Shown piece after piece: positions 1 to 10,274 of a DNA stretch of 64,000 bases. Position numbers and translations under genes: made by a program. The notes beneath the pieces are model-generated. The model was not told the DNA's origin, searched no databases, and worked only from the letters and a program-made list of their open reading frames with translations. The stretch comes from Pseudomonas sp. ANT_J12. Its GTDB lineage: Bacteria > Pseudomonadota > Gammaproteobacteria > Pseudomonadales > Pseudomonadaceae. The stretch is from the NCBI RefSeq assembly GCF_008370045.1, contig NZ_VOBN01000003.1, positions 124,001-188,000 of the forward strand. The letters are read 5' to 3'. Within the stretch, counting starts at the first letter, position 1. Each line of letters opens with the position of its first letter.

Positions 1-1
1 C

Positions 2-214
2 CTCGGCGACGAGCCATCGACCCTGGACGGGGTGAAAGTCACCCTCAGCCCTACCCGCCTGCTGATTGAAATCGCGGCCGGGGGCGCGGATGCGCTCAAT
101 GGCGACGATTCGCTGGAAATCACCCACAGCACCGATGCCGGTGACCTGGCAGAAGTGGAAGAAACCTTGCAGAACATTCTCAAGGGGACGGGCACCTATA
201 TAAGCGAGCTGTGA
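2..214 (+). CDS. C-terminal part of an unidentified small protein
   Basis: The reading frame is open from the left edge and ends with TGA at 212-214, so only the last 70 residues are visible and the true start lies outside the window. The visible part is acidic, with alternating short beta-like stretches (VKVTLSPTRLLIEIA) and a final helix-like stretch (LAEVEETLQNILKG) followed by TGTYISEL. This pattern loosely resembles the end of Imm10-type immunity proteins, but the resemblance is weak and may be chance. No catalytic motif is seen. It is followed by an intergenic stretch with repeat elements, so it is probably not in the MoxR operon. Confidence 0.6.
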   Translation, partial: LGDEPSTLDGVKVTLSPTRLLIEIAAGGADALNGDDSLEITHSTDAGDLAEVEETLQNILKGTGTYISEL

Positions 215-430
215 TTTTCGGCGCCTGTGCCGGCCCCTTCGCGGGCAAGCCTCGCTCCTACAGGTCCAGCACGGATGATCGTTCCTACGCTCTGCGTGGG
301 AACGATCACCATTTCCCGTACTTTGCGCAAAATGCCGTTAGTCGCCACCCCCCGCGATGCATTAAAGTAACGCCCCCAGCCCTGGCGTTATTCGAACGTC
401 TTCGGTCACCCTTTCCAGGAACAGTCATCG
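215..430. repeat. Intergenic region with two short Pseudomonas repeats
   Basis: Positions 234-263 hold a REP-type element (CGCGGGCAAGCCTCGCTCC core). Positions 277-307 hold a small palindrome of the GATCGTTCC...GGAACGATC family seen several times in this window. The rest, about 310-430, is the 5' region of the MoxR operon; I could not pick a convincing -35/-10 pair in it. Confidence 0.6.
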
Positions 431-1390
<960 letters not shown>

Positions 1391-1395
1391 CCCCG

Positions 1396-2340
1396 ATGAA
1401 CGCCATCCTGCCGCCCGAGCCGGGCATCCGTGTCAGCCTCGCCGAGCTGATCGAGATGCGCCATCGGGTGCGCGAAGTGCAGTTGTTCTCCACGCCGAGC
1501 CAGCGCAGCCCGCTGATCGGCTTGCACCATTCCAAGCTGCGCGGGCGTGGCGTCGACTTCGATCAGGTGCGGGTCTATCAGGCCGGTGACGACGTGCGCA
1601 CCATCGACTGGCGCGTCACCGCCCGCACGCAAGAGCCGCACACCAAACTGTTCCACGAAGAACGCGAGCGCCCGATTTTCATCATGGTCGAGCAAAGCCG
1701 TCGGCTGTTCTTCGGCTCGGGGCTGATGTTCAAATCGGTGCTCGCCGCCCAAGCCGCGAGCCTGATCGGCTGGGCGGCGCTGGGGCATAACGACCGGGTC
1801 GGCGGGCTGGTGTTCGGCGACAACGAGCACTACGAAATCAAACCCCGGCGCAGCAAGCAAAGCCTGCTGCAATTGCTCAACCGCCTGGTGCGAGTCAACC
1901 AGTCGCTGCACACCGAAAGCGAGCAGAACCGCGACTCCCTGAACCTGGCCCTGCGCCGTGCCCGGGAAGTGCTGCGCCCCGGCAGCCTGGTGATCGTGAT
2001 CTGCGACGAGCGTGCGTTGACCGAAGGCTCCGAGCAACAACTGAGCCTGTTGTCACGGCATTGCGACCTGTTGCTGCTGCCGCTGTCCGACCCCCTGGAC
2101 CACGCCCTGCCCGCCGCCGGGCTTTTGCGCTTTGCCGAACGCGGCGCGCAACTGGAACTCGACACCCTGAATTTCGACCTGCGCCAGACCTACCGCGCCC
2201 AGGCCGAAGCGCGCATCGCCCACTGGGAATTGCTCGCGCAGAAGCTGCGGGTGTTGTTGATGCCGTTGAGCACCCAAAGCGAGATGGTCGAGCAACTGCG
2301 CGAATACCTGAACCCACAGAAACCGGGGAAAGGTCGATGA
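1396..2340 (+). CDS. DUF58 domain-containing protein
   Basis: A 314-residue soluble protein with the DUF58 signature: RGRGVDFDQVRVYQAGDDVR followed by TIDWRVTARTQEPHTKLFHE (roughly residues 50-85), then a degenerate VWA-like fold containing FIMVEQSRRLFFGS. DUF58 proteins accompany MoxR ATPases and are presumed adaptors or scaffolds in the same complex. I chose ATG at 1396; a TTG at 1387 in the same frame would overlap the MoxR stop codon and is the alternative start, adding three residues. The stop overlaps the next ATG as ATGA at 2337-2340, so the genes are translationally coupled. Confidence 0.9.
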   Translation: MNAILPPEPGIRVSLAELIEMRHRVREVQLFSTPSQRSPLIGLHHSKLRGRGVDFDQVRVYQAGDDVRTIDWRVTARTQEPHTKLFHEERERPIFIMVEQSRRLFFGSGLMFKSVLAAQAASLIGWAALGHNDRVGGLVFGDNEHYEIKPRRSKQSLLQLLNRLVRVNQSLHTESEQNRDSLNLALRRAREVLRPGSLVIVICDERALTEGSEQQLSLLSRHCDLLLLPLSDPLDHALPAAGLLRFAERGAQLELDTLNFDLRQTYRAQAEARIAHWELLAQKLRVLLMPLSTQSEMVEQLREYLNPQKPGKGR

Positions 2341-2831
2341 ACAGTATTGAGCAACTGCAACCGCTGATGACCCCGCCGCCGATTGGTTTCTGGCCGCCGG
2401 CACCAGGCTGGTGGCTCTTGCTTTTATTGCTGCCGCTGCTCGGTTTCGGTCTGTGGCAGTTGCGGCGTTTCATTCCAAACAAGCGCCCTATCGTCCGTGC
2501 TGAACAACCCCTGGACCCGGTGCGGGTCGCCGCCCTCGCCGAACTGGCGCTGATGCCCAAGCCCTACGACGGCGCGCCGGCCGGTGCCTGGTTGCAGCAA
2601 CTCAACGGTTTGCTCAAACGCCTGTGTCGCAACCACTACCCCTACAGCCAGAGCCACACCCTCAACGGCCGCAAATGGCTGGCGTTCCTCGACAACCGCT
2701 GCCCGGCCGCCGGCCTGACGCGCTGGATGGTGCTGGTCGAAGGCGCCTACAAACCCGAATGCAAACTCGACGACAAGGCCATCGCCGGCCTGACCCAAGC
2801 CGTCGACACCTGGATTCGCAAACATGTTTGA
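2337..2831 (+). CDS. DUF4381 family membrane protein
   Basis: A 164-residue protein with one strong transmembrane segment near the N-terminus (APGWWLLLLLLPLLGFGLW, about residues 21-39) and a cytoplasmic helical C-terminal domain (YDGAPAGAWLQQLNGLLKRL; GRKWLAFLD). This matches the DUF4381 family regularly found between DUF58 and VWA genes in MoxR operons; it probably anchors part of the complex to the inner membrane. The start is the ATG overlapping the previous stop (ATGA), preceded by GGGGAAAGG as ribosome site. Longer upstream starts would lie inside the DUF58 gene. Its own stop lies 8 bases inside the next gene. Confidence 0.85.
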   Translation: MNSIEQLQPLMTPPPIGFWPPAPGWWLLLLLLPLLGFGLWQLRRFIPNKRPIVRAEQPLDPVRVAALAELALMPKPYDGAPAGAWLQQLNGLLKRLCRNHYPYSQSHTLNGRKWLAFLDNRCPAAGLTRWMVLVEGAYKPECKLDDKAIAGLTQAVDTWIRKHV

Positions 2832-3903
2832 GTTCGCCTGGCCGTGGATTTTCGCCTTGCTACCGCTGCCGTGGCTGATGCGCGTGTTGCTGCCGGTGGC
2901 CGACAGCGGCGAACCGGCGCTCAAGGTCAGTTTCTTGAGCGACCTCGAAGGCCTGACCCGCCGCCGTGCCCGGGCCAACCTGCCAGCGTGGCGTCAACAA
3001 GCACCGTTCATTCTGCTGTGGCTGTTGCTGCTGATCGCCGCCGCCCGTCCGCAATGGCTCGGCGAGCCGCTGCCGATTGCTGCCAGCGGTCGCGATTTGC
3101 TGGTGGCGGTGGACGTCTCCGGCTCCATGGACTTCCCCGACATGCAATGGCAGGACGAAGACGTCAGCCGCCTGTCGCTGGTCCAGCATTTGCTCGGTGA
3201 TTTCCTGGAAAGCCGCGAAGGCGACCGGGTCGGCCTGATCCTGTTCGGCAGCCAGGCTTACCTGCAAGCGCCGCTGACCTTCGACCGCCGCACCGTTCGC
3301 GTGTGGCTGGATGAAGCGCGGATCGGCATCGCCGGCAAGAACACCGCCATCGGCGATGCGATCGGTCTGGCGCTGAAACGTTTGCGCCTGCGTCCGGCGC
3401 AAAGCCGCGTGCTGATTCTGGTGACTGACGGCGCCAATAATGGCGGCGAAATCGATCCGTTGACTGCCGCGCGCCTGGCCGCCAGCGAAGGGGTGAAAAT
3501 CTACCCGATCGGCATCGGCGCCGACCCGGAGCAAAGCGGCACCTTGGGTTTTCTCGGCGTCAACCCGAGCCTGGACCTCGACGAACCGGCGCTCAAAGCC
3601 ATCGCTCAAGCGACTGGCGGCCAATACTTCCGCGCCCGGGACGGCAAAGAGTTGGAGGCGATCAAGGCCACCCTCGACAAACTTGAACCGGTGACCCAAC
3701 AACCGACTCAAGCCCGCCCCGCCCAGGCGTTGTATCACTGGCCCTTGGCCTTGGCGTTGCTGCTGAGCATGTTGCTGGTGATGCGCGAGCGCTGGCCGGA
3801 CAACCCGCTGCAACGCTTGCTGACCAAGGACCTGTTTTTGCAAAGCCAACTGCCGGACTGGCGCCAACGGCTTAAACGCCTGCGTCTGCGGAGGCGTCGA
3901 TGA
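2824..3903 (+). CDS. VWA domain membrane protein (BatA-like)
   Basis: A 359-residue protein. Two hydrophobic segments lie near the N-terminus (about residues 5-24 and 61-75), followed by a VWA domain with an intact metal-ion-dependent adhesion site: DLLVAVDVSGSMD, with Asp97, Ser99 and Ser101 forming DxSxS, and later VTDGANN. A transmembrane helix near residues 304-322 precedes a basic tail ending KRLRLRRRR. This is the BatA-type layout: the VWA domain exposed in the periplasm, the tail in the cytoplasm. It overlaps both neighbours by a few bases. Likely role: metal-dependent protein-interaction partner of the MoxR complex, proposed to support envelope integrity. Confidence 0.9.
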   Translation: MFEFAWPWIFALLPLPWLMRVLLPVADSGEPALKVSFLSDLEGLTRRRARANLPAWRQQAPFILLWLLLLIAAARPQWLGEPLPIAASGRDLLVAVDVSGSMDFPDMQWQDEDVSRLSLVQHLLGDFLESREGDRVGLILFGSQAYLQAPLTFDRRTVRVWLDEARIGIAGKNTAIGDAIGLALKRLRLRPAQSRVLILVTDGANNGGEIDPLTAARLAASEGVKIYPIGIGADPEQSGTLGFLGVNPSLDLDEPALKAIAQATGGQYFRARDGKELEAIKATLDKLEPVTQQPTQARPAQALYHWPLALALLLSMLLVMRERWPDNPLQRLLTKDLFLQSQLPDWRQRLKRLRLRRRR

Positions 3904-5639
3904 GCGCGCTCTGGCCTTACTGGTTCCGGCCCTGGTGGCTGCTGCTGTTGCCGTTGCTGGGCTGGTTGCTCTGGCAACTGTGGCACCGGCAGAAACGCGC
4001 CGGGCGCTGGCAGATGATCCTGCCGCCAGCCTTCCACGCCGCGTTGCTCAGCGGTGGCAAAGGTCACGACAGCAAGTTGCCGTGGGTGGTGCTGGGCCTG
4101 GCCTGGGTGCTGACCATTGGCGCGCTGCTCGGGCCGAGTTGGCAGCGGGTCGAACAAACCAGCCAGAAGCCCGCCGATCCGCTGGTGGTGCTGCTGGAAT
4201 TGACCCCGGAAATGCTCGCCACCGACAGCCCGCCGACCCGCCTGGAACAGGCCCGGCGCAAGCTGTTCGACCTGTTGCAAAGCCGCAGCGATGCGCAGAC
4301 CGCGATCGTCGTCTACGCCGGCAGCGCCCACACGCTGGTGCCGCTGTCGGATGACCTGTCCACCAGCCGCAATCTGCTGGACGCACTCAAGCCGTCGTTG
4401 ATGCCCGAGGCCGGTCATCGCGCCGATCTGGCGGTGATCAAAGCCTTGACCCTGCTGGATCAGGGCGCCCTCGGCCAGGGCCGGATCCTGCTGATCGGTT
4501 CGTCCCTGACCGAACAGGAACGCTTCGGCATTGAGCGGGCGCTGAACGGCAAGTCCACGGAGTTTCTGATGCTCGGCGTCGGCACGCCCGAAGGCGCGCC
4601 AATCGCGCAAGAGGACGGCAGTTTCCTCAAGGATGAACAGGGCGCGATTCTGGTTCCGCACCTGGACAACCCGGGGCTGAAAGCCTTCACCAGTGATTTG
4701 GGCGGGCGCTACCACGCGGCGCGGCTGGACGATGCGGACCTCGGCGCCCTCGGCCTGCTCGATGGCCCGCGCAACCTGCGCAACGATGGCCAGACCCTGC
4801 GCCTGGACACGTGGGCCGATCAGGGTTATTGGTTGTTGCTGCCCCTGCTGCTGCTCGCCTCCTTTGCCGGGCGCCGGGGTTGGTTGTTCTGCCTGCCGCT
4901 GCTGTTTCTGCTGCCGCAACCGAGCTACGCCTTCGACTTTGAAGACTTGTGGCTGCGCCCCGATCAACGGGGTCTGCATTTGCTCAGGCAGGACCATCCG
5001 GCCGAAGCCGCGCAACATTTCGCAGACCCGCAGTGGCAAGGCGTGGCGCTGTACGAGGCCGGCGACTATGCCGGCGCCGCCCAGCGCTTCGCCCAAGGCA
5101 ACGACGCACGGGCGCACTACAATCGGGGGAACGCCCTGGCCAAGGGCGGCGAACTGGAAGCGGCGCTGGATGCCTACGAACAAGCCCTGGAACGCCAGCC
5201 GGATTTGCGTCCGGCGCTGACCAACAAGGCGCTGGTGGAAAGCCTGATCAAACAGAAAGCCACACCACCGGCGGTTGAAGCGGACAAGTCCGAAGGCGAA
5301 GAGCCTGGCAGCGCCAGCGACAGCCCGGCGCCCGGCGGCACCAACCAGCCGTCCAGCAGCGGCGAACCGCAAACCGAGGCCCAGCCCAACACGCCGGACA
5401 CCGAACAGCCGCCCAAGACGCCGCCGCAACCCGGGGCCAATGAGGTGCCGGGCAGCGAGCTGGAGGACGAGCAAAGCACCACGCCACCGCGCCGCCCGGC
5501 CAATGACAGCCTTGAAGGCGAACAGGCCCAGGCGCTGGAGCAATGGCTGCGCAAGATCCCGGATGACCCGGGCGAACTGCTACGGCGCAAATTCTGGTAC
5601 GAACAGCAACAACATCAGGATCAGGGAAAAACTCGATGA
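3900..5639 (+). CDS. VWA and TPR domain membrane protein (BatB/BatC-like)
   Basis: A 579-residue protein combining an N-terminal membrane segment (about residues 12-27), a VWA-like domain (about 95-280), hydrophobic segments around 305-345, TPR-like repeats (about 355-450, including ARAHYNRGNALAKGGELEAA) and a low-complexity Pro/Ser/Glu linker before a short conserved C-terminus (EQWLRKIPDDPGELLRRKFW). It therefore fuses what are separate BatB and BatC proteins in other bacteria. The MIDAS is degraded: the expected DxSxS is LLELTPEM and the expected TDG is GSSL, so metal-dependent adhesion is probably lost. It overlaps BatA by ATGA (3900-3903) and BatD by ATGA (5636-5639). Confidence 0.88.
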   Translation: MSALWPYWFRPWWLLLLPLLGWLLWQLWHRQKRAGRWQMILPPAFHAALLSGGKGHDSKLPWVVLGLAWVLTIGALLGPSWQRVEQTSQKPADPLVVLLELTPEMLATDSPPTRLEQARRKLFDLLQSRSDAQTAIVVYAGSAHTLVPLSDDLSTSRNLLDALKPSLMPEAGHRADLAVIKALTLLDQGALGQGRILLIGSSLTEQERFGIERALNGKSTEFLMLGVGTPEGAPIAQEDGSFLKDEQGAILVPHLDNPGLKAFTSDLGGRYHAARLDDADLGALGLLDGPRNLRNDGQTLRLDTWADQGYWLLLPLLLLASFAGRRGWLFCLPLLFLLPQPSYAFDFEDLWLRPDQRGLHLLRQDHPAEAAQHFADPQWQGVALYEAGDYAGAAQRFAQGNDARAHYNRGNALAKGGELEAALDAYEQALERQPDLRPALTNKALVESLIKQKATPPAVEADKSEGEEPGSASDSPAPGGTNQPSSSGEPQTEAQPNTPDTEQPPKTPPQPGANEVPGSELEDEQSTTPPRRPANDSLEGEQAQALEQWLRKIPDDPGELLRRKFWYEQQQHQDQGKTR

Positions 5640-7270
5640 CCCGCTTCACCGCTTTCTTGCTCGCCCTGCTCTTCTGGACGTTTCAGGCCCAGGCTGAAGG
5701 GCTGGTCGCCAGTGTCGATCGCAGTCGCCTGAACTCCGGCGAGACGGTCGAACTGACCCTGGAATCCAATGACGTGACGCTGTTCGGCAAGCCCGACCTG
5801 ACGCCGCTGGAGCCGGCCTTCGAAGTGCGCGGCACGCGCCAGGTCAACCAGTTGACCACGATCAACGGCGACAACCGCGCCACCACGCGCTGGATCATCA
5901 CCCTGCTGCCCAAGCAGAACGGCAGCGTGGAAATCCCGTCGCTGCAACTCGGTGAGGTGCGCAGCCAGCCGATCTCTATCCAAGTGGTCGAGAGCGAAAC
6001 CCAGGACACCGAGAACACCCTGGCGCCGGTCTTCATCGAAGCCAGCCTCGACCAGAGCAGCGTGTACGTGCAGGCCCAGGCGATCCTGACCTTGCGCATC
6101 TACCATTCGGTGTCGCTGTACGACGACAGCAGCCTGACCCCGTTGCAGATTCCCGATGCGCGCATCGAGCAATTGGGGGATTCACGCACCTATGAGAAGG
6201 TCATCAATGGCCTGCGCCATGGCGTGATCGAAATGCGCTACGCGATCTTTCCCCAGCACAGCGGCGTGCTGAGCATTCCGACGCAAGTGTTCAGCGCCAC
6301 CCTGGTGCAACCGGCTCAGGACGCTACGTCCCAAGGGCCGAAACCGGGCAAGCTGATGCGCGTCAGCTCCGCCGAGATTCCGCTGACGGTCAAGGCCAAA
6401 CCCGCCACCTACCCGGCCGATGCACCGTGGCTACCCGCACGCAGCCTGAGCCTGAGCGAAAGCTGGAGCCCGGAACCGGATCACGCCCAGGTCGGCGATT
6501 CCCTGACCCGCAGCCTGACCTTGAAGGCCGAAGGCCTGGCCAGTTCGCAGCTGCCACCGTTGCCCGCCACCGACATCAACGGCTTGCGCCGCTACCCGGA
6601 CCAACCGGTGCTGGGCAATCAGCACAACGAACGTGGCCTGGTCGGCAGTCGTGAAGACCGCGAAGCGCTGGTGCCGTCCCACAGCGGCGCCATCGACTTG
6701 CCGACGGTGGACGTGGTCTGGTGGAACACCTTCGAAGATCACCTCGAACACAGCAGCCTGCCGGCCCGGACCCTGCAAGTGAGCAACAATCCAAACCTGA
6801 TGGTCGACACCCCGGCGGGCACCGCCCCGGTGAATTACGCCGCCGACAGCGAAGCGCTGTGGTGGTGGAAACTCAGCACGCTGATCCTGGCCTGCACCAC
6901 GCTGCTGGGCTTTGGCCTGTGGTGGCGCGCCCGCTGGCAACCGGCGATCCTGCGGGCCGCGCAATCGGGCCCGAGCCCACGCACCGTGCTCGACGAGCTC
7001 AAGCGCGCCTGCCAGGCCAACGACCCCCACGCCACCCGCCAGGCCCTCGACGCCTGGGCCCGGCAACAACCGGAAACCCTGGCGGACATGGCGGCGCGGT
7101 TTGTGCCGCTATCGGATGCCCTGGACGGCTTGAACGGCGCGCTGTACAGCGAAACCGGCCAGCACTGGCAAGGCGAAGACCTGTGGCGCGCGACCCGGGC
7201 GATCCCGCTGGCGGAGCGGGTTCAGGATCCGGTGAGTGATAGCGGGTTGCCGCCGCTTTATCCGAAATAG
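5636..7270 (+). CDS. BatD family protein
   Basis: A 544-residue protein with a signal peptide (residues 1-20, ending AQA-EG), a long beta-rich periplasmic region built of Ig-like modules (for example SRLNSGETVELTLESND), and a transmembrane helix near residues 410-430 (LSTLILACTTLLGFGLWW) followed by a helical cytoplasmic tail (TVLDELKRACQANDPHATRQ). This is the BatD architecture (oxygen tolerance protein family), the usual last partner of MoxR/VWA operons. It starts with an ATGA overlap and ends the operon; 137 bases without an obvious hairpin separate it from vgrG. Confidence 0.88.
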   Translation: MTRFTAFLLALLFWTFQAQAEGLVASVDRSRLNSGETVELTLESNDVTLFGKPDLTPLEPAFEVRGTRQVNQLTTINGDNRATTRWIITLLPKQNGSVEIPSLQLGEVRSQPISIQVVESETQDTENTLAPVFIEASLDQSSVYVQAQAILTLRIYHSVSLYDDSSLTPLQIPDARIEQLGDSRTYEKVINGLRHGVIEMRYAIFPQHSGVLSIPTQVFSATLVQPAQDATSQGPKPGKLMRVSSAEIPLTVKAKPATYPADAPWLPARSLSLSESWSPEPDHAQVGDSLTRSLTLKAEGLASSQLPPLPATDINGLRRYPDQPVLGNQHNERGLVGSREDREALVPSHSGAIDLPTVDVVWWNTFEDHLEHSSLPARTLQVSNNPNLMVDTPAGTAPVNYAADSEALWWWKLSTLILACTTLLGFGLWWRARWQPAILRAAQSGPSPRTVLDELKRACQANDPHATRQALDAWARQQPETLADMAARFVPLSDALDGLNGALYSETGQHWQGEDLWRATRAIPLAERVQDPVSDSGLPPLYPK

Positions 7271-7407
7271 CTGTCAGAAAAGTTCACTCTACCCGCTCCG
7301 ATTTCGATTCACGGACAAGTCCTACAGCAGATATCGAATCGACTGACTTCGCCAACACGTAGCTTCACGCAAAGTCCCGTGCCTTAAACAGACACAGGGA
7401 TTTGCGG

Positions 7408-9411
7408 ATGTTTAGTACGGCCAACGACGTCGAGTTCAGGCTCGACATTGCAGGTTTTTCCGACGACCTTCAGGTGCTCGAATTCCGGGCCAGGGAAGCG
7501 CTGAACCAGCCTTACGAGGTCAAGCTCGACCTGATCAGCGAGCGCCCCGCGCTGGACCTGGAGTCGCTGCTGCATCGCCCGGCGTTTCTGGCGTTTGGCC
7601 CCGACAATAGCGGCCTTCATGGCCAGGTCTATCGAGTCGCGCAAGGCGACTCGGGCAAACGCCTGACCCACTACCAGATCACCCTGGTTCCCCGCCTCGC
7701 CTATCTCGCACACCGCCACAACCAACGGATTTTCCAGCACCTGAGCGTGCCGAAAATCATCGAACGCGTGCTGATTGACCATGGCCTGCACGCTGACACA
7801 TGGCGCTTCCAGCTCGGCGCCACGTACCGGCCACGACTCTACTGTGTGCAATACAACGAGTCAGACCTGTATTTCATTCAACGACTGTGTGAGGAAGAAG
7901 GCCTGCACTTTCATTTCCAGCACAGCGCCACCGGGCATGTGCTGGTGTTTGGCGACGACCAGACGGTATTCCCGAAACCCTCGGGCCCGACCGCTTATGT
8001 CCCGGGCAGCGGCATGCTCGCCGACACCCCTGTCATCGATCGCTTCCAGATCAGCGTGGAAACCCGCACCACCCACGTCAGTCGGCGTGATTACAACTTC
8101 GAAAAGCCCCGCGCCCCCCTCGAAAGCGAGAGCAAGAGCCCACTGTTGCCGCACCTGGAGGACTACGCCTTCCCAGGGCAATTCACCGAGCGTGAACGGG
8201 GCAAGCAGTTGGCCAGGCGCGCACTGGAACGCCATCGCGCCGATTACCGGCAAGCCCGGGGGCGCAGTGATCAACACGCCCTGCGCAGCGGACATTTCGT
8301 TGACATGGCCGAACACTCACGCGATGACTGGAATGGTTTGTGGTTATTGACTGAGGTCCAGCACGCCGGGAAACAACCCCAGGTCCTGGAAGAATCAATG
8401 ACAGACGCTGATCCCGAGGATGGCTTCAGCCAGGGCTACCGCAATCAGTTCGTCGCAACGCCATGGGACGTGATCTTCCGCCCTCCCCTTGAACACCCAA
8501 AACCCCGGATAAACGGCAACCAACACGCCGTCGTCACCGGACCGCCCGGTGAAGAAATCTATTGCGATGAGTACGGCCGGGTAAAAGTCCGACTGCTCTG
8601 GGACCGCGACGGCCAGAACAGCGAGCACTCAAGTTGCTGGCTGCGCGTCGCCACGGGCTGGGCCAATGATCGCCATGGCAGCGTGCTGATCCCGCGCGTC
8701 GGCATGGAAGTGCTGGTGGGCTTCAGCGACGGCGATCCCGATAAACCCTTCGTACTCGGCTGTTTGCCCAATGCGGCGACACCGGTGCCGCTGGACTTGC
8801 CCGCCGAGCAGACGAAAAGCATTTTGCGCAGCCACAGCAGTCCCGGCGGTGGCGGTTACAACGAGTTGCGCATCGAGGACCGGGCCGGCGCGGAGGAAAT
8901 CGCCCTGCGCGCCCAGCGCGATTTCGTCCAGCTCGTGCTCAACGACGAGCGCATTCAAGTCGATCACCAGCGCACGGTCGTGGTCGGCGGCACCGCCAGC
9001 CACGACCTGCGCGGCGAAGAACACCACCTCACCCACGGCAATCGCCTCACCGAACTCAAGCAGGACGATCACTTGCTGGTGCTGGGTGAGCAACACATCC
9101 GCGTCACCAGTCAGCGACTCAATGCCTCGCAGCACATTCACCTCAGTGCCGGGCAGCAAGTCGTCGTTGAAGGTGGATTGCACCTCACGCTCAAGGCCGG
9201 CGGGCAATGGCTGACGCTGGGGCCGGACGGCATTTTCAGCAGCGTACCGATTGCGCAGGGTGGTGCCCCGGCCGCTGGCTTGCCGGCAGAGCCGTTGATG
9301 CCGGGTGCATTGCCGCTGCTGCAGGTCACTTTCGACGTCGCCCAGCAGCGACAGGCCCTGGTTTCCACGCGCAGCTCTCGCTGCCTGATTTGCGAGGCAG
9401 CCCAGGCATGA
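7408..9411 (+). CDS. vgrG: Type VI secretion tip protein VgrG
   Basis: A 667-residue VgrG spike protein. The N-terminal gp27-like region has family hallmarks such as VQYNESDLYFIQRLCEEEGL (about residues 148-167); the gp5-like OB fold holds GEEIYCDEYGRVKVRLLWD and SCWLRVATGWANDRHGSVLI, then PRVGMEVLVGFSDGDPDKP; beta-helix repeats follow. There is no large extra C-terminal enzyme domain, so it probably carries separate cargo rather than being an evolved VgrG. The C-terminus (SSRCLICEAAQA) may contact the adaptor. I chose ATG 7408 because AGGGA lies 7 bases upstream; an in-frame TTG at 7402 is the alternative. No hcp or structural T6SS genes are nearby, so this is an orphan vgrG cassette using an apparatus encoded elsewhere. 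Confidence 0.95.
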   Translation: MFSTANDVEFRLDIAGFSDDLQVLEFRAREALNQPYEVKLDLISERPALDLESLLHRPAFLAFGPDNSGLHGQVYRVAQGDSGKRLTHYQITLVPRLAYLAHRHNQRIFQHLSVPKIIERVLIDHGLHADTWRFQLGATYRPRLYCVQYNESDLYFIQRLCEEEGLHFHFQHSATGHVLVFGDDQTVFPKPSGPTAYVPGSGMLADTPVIDRFQISVETRTTHVSRRDYNFEKPRAPLESESKSPLLPHLEDYAFPGQFTERERGKQLARRALERHRADYRQARGRSDQHALRSGHFVDMAEHSRDDWNGLWLLTEVQHAGKQPQVLEESMTDADPEDGFSQGYRNQFVATPWDVIFRPPLEHPKPRINGNQHAVVTGPPGEEIYCDEYGRVKVRLLWDRDGQNSEHSSCWLRVATGWANDRHGSVLIPRVGMEVLVGFSDGDPDKPFVLGCLPNAATPVPLDLPAEQTKSILRSHSSPGGGGYNELRIEDRAGAEEIALRAQRDFVQLVLNDERIQVDHQRTVVVGGTASHDLRGEEHHLTHGNRLTELKQDDHLLVLGEQHIRVTSQRLNASQHIHLSAGQQVVVEGGLHLTLKAGGQWLTLGPDGIFSSVPIAQGGAPAAGLPAEPLMPGALPLLQVTFDVAQQRQALVSTRSSRCLICEAAQA

Positions 9412-10274
9412 AACTCTCGACCGCTTTACCTGCCGACCTGCCCTGGAACGAGCACCAGGCTTTTGTGTTGCTCGACGGCGCGACCCTGAGTGATTTGCCG
9501 CAGCGTCTGAAACGACTGAGTCCCGGCGCAAACGTCGTCGCGCTGTATGACTGTCCGTCCTTCATCGCGCTGCGGGATATTTCACCGCTGTTAGTGACCG
9601 TTCAACAGCCCGACGAGCCGCTTGTTCAGTTCTATCGGGAGCACGCACACGAGGAATGGGGTGTGCTGTTGTTCAGTCTGGCGTCTGCGCATGAGGTCGC
9701 TGAACACCTGCGCAAATTGCTGACGGTTGAATTGCCAGAGGGGCTGCCGGTCATCCTGCGTCTGGCCGATGCCGGCGTGGTACGCACACTGTTCGGCAGC
9801 GGCGATCAGCGATTGTATGGGCCTCTGTCGTGCGTGGTGACAGCCGACAGCGTCGAGGCGGATTGGCAGCGCCATCAACCACGGCAGGCCGAGCGCCCTG
9901 ACCTGCCGACGCCCTATCGTCTGAGTCCGGAACAGAACACCGCGCTGGACCACGCCGATCAGCGCCGCGCACTGCTCGAACTCGATGCACACCTGCTCAC
10001 GTACTTTCCCGAACAACATCGCGGCGACACCGTGGCCCTGCGTTGGCCAACGCTCGAGCAGCTATTCGAAGAGGCCCACGCCCTCGGCTTGAGCAGCCAG
10101 TCCGAACTGTTTTATTACGCCAACGTCATGACCTGGCTGGACGGCTCACCGCTCGATCAGCACCCGCACATCAAGCGCTTGCTGCACACGCCGTCGCTGC
10201 AATCGCCCGGCGAGCGCGTTGCGCTGGCCGCTGACCTCGCCCATCAGTGGGCCATCCAACGGGGCCGCCCATGA
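9408..10274 (+). CDS. DUF4123 T6SS effector-loading adaptor (Tap/TEC-like)
   Basis: A 288-residue protein overlapping the vgrG stop by ATGA (9408-9411). Its position between vgrG and a large effector, its length, and an N-terminal motif of the type LPWNEHQAFVLLDGATLSDL fit the DUF4123 family. DUF4123 proteins bind specific effectors and their cognate VgrG in the cytoplasm and load the toxin onto the spike without being secreted themselves. A second half with PLSCVVTADSVEADW and an alpha-helical tail is also family-like. It overlaps the effector gene by ATGA (10271-10274), so adaptor and cargo are translationally coupled. Confidence 0.85.
   Translation: MKLSTALPADLPWNEHQAFVLLDGATLSDLPQRLKRLSPGANVVALYDCPSFIALRDISPLLVTVQQPDEPLVQFYREHAHEEWGVLLFSLASAHEVAEHLRKLLTVELPEGLPVILRLADAGVVRTLFGSGDQRLYGPLSCVVTADSVEADWQRHQPRQAERPDLPTPYRLSPEQNTALDHADQRRALLELDAHLLTYFPEQHRGDTVALRWPTLEQLFEEAHALGLSSQSELFYYANVMTWLDGSPLDQHPHIKRLLHTPSLQSPGERVALAADLAHQWAIQRGRP

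Noticed and set aside
2061..2336. Longer start for the DUF4381 gene inside the DUF58 gene
   Set aside because: The ATG at 2337 has a ribosome site and an ATGA overlap; the extension would be Arg/Pro-rich shadow sequence.
3735..5543. 602-codon open frame antisense to the VWA genes
   Set aside because: Shadow frame; both plus-strand genes have coupled starts and clear domains.
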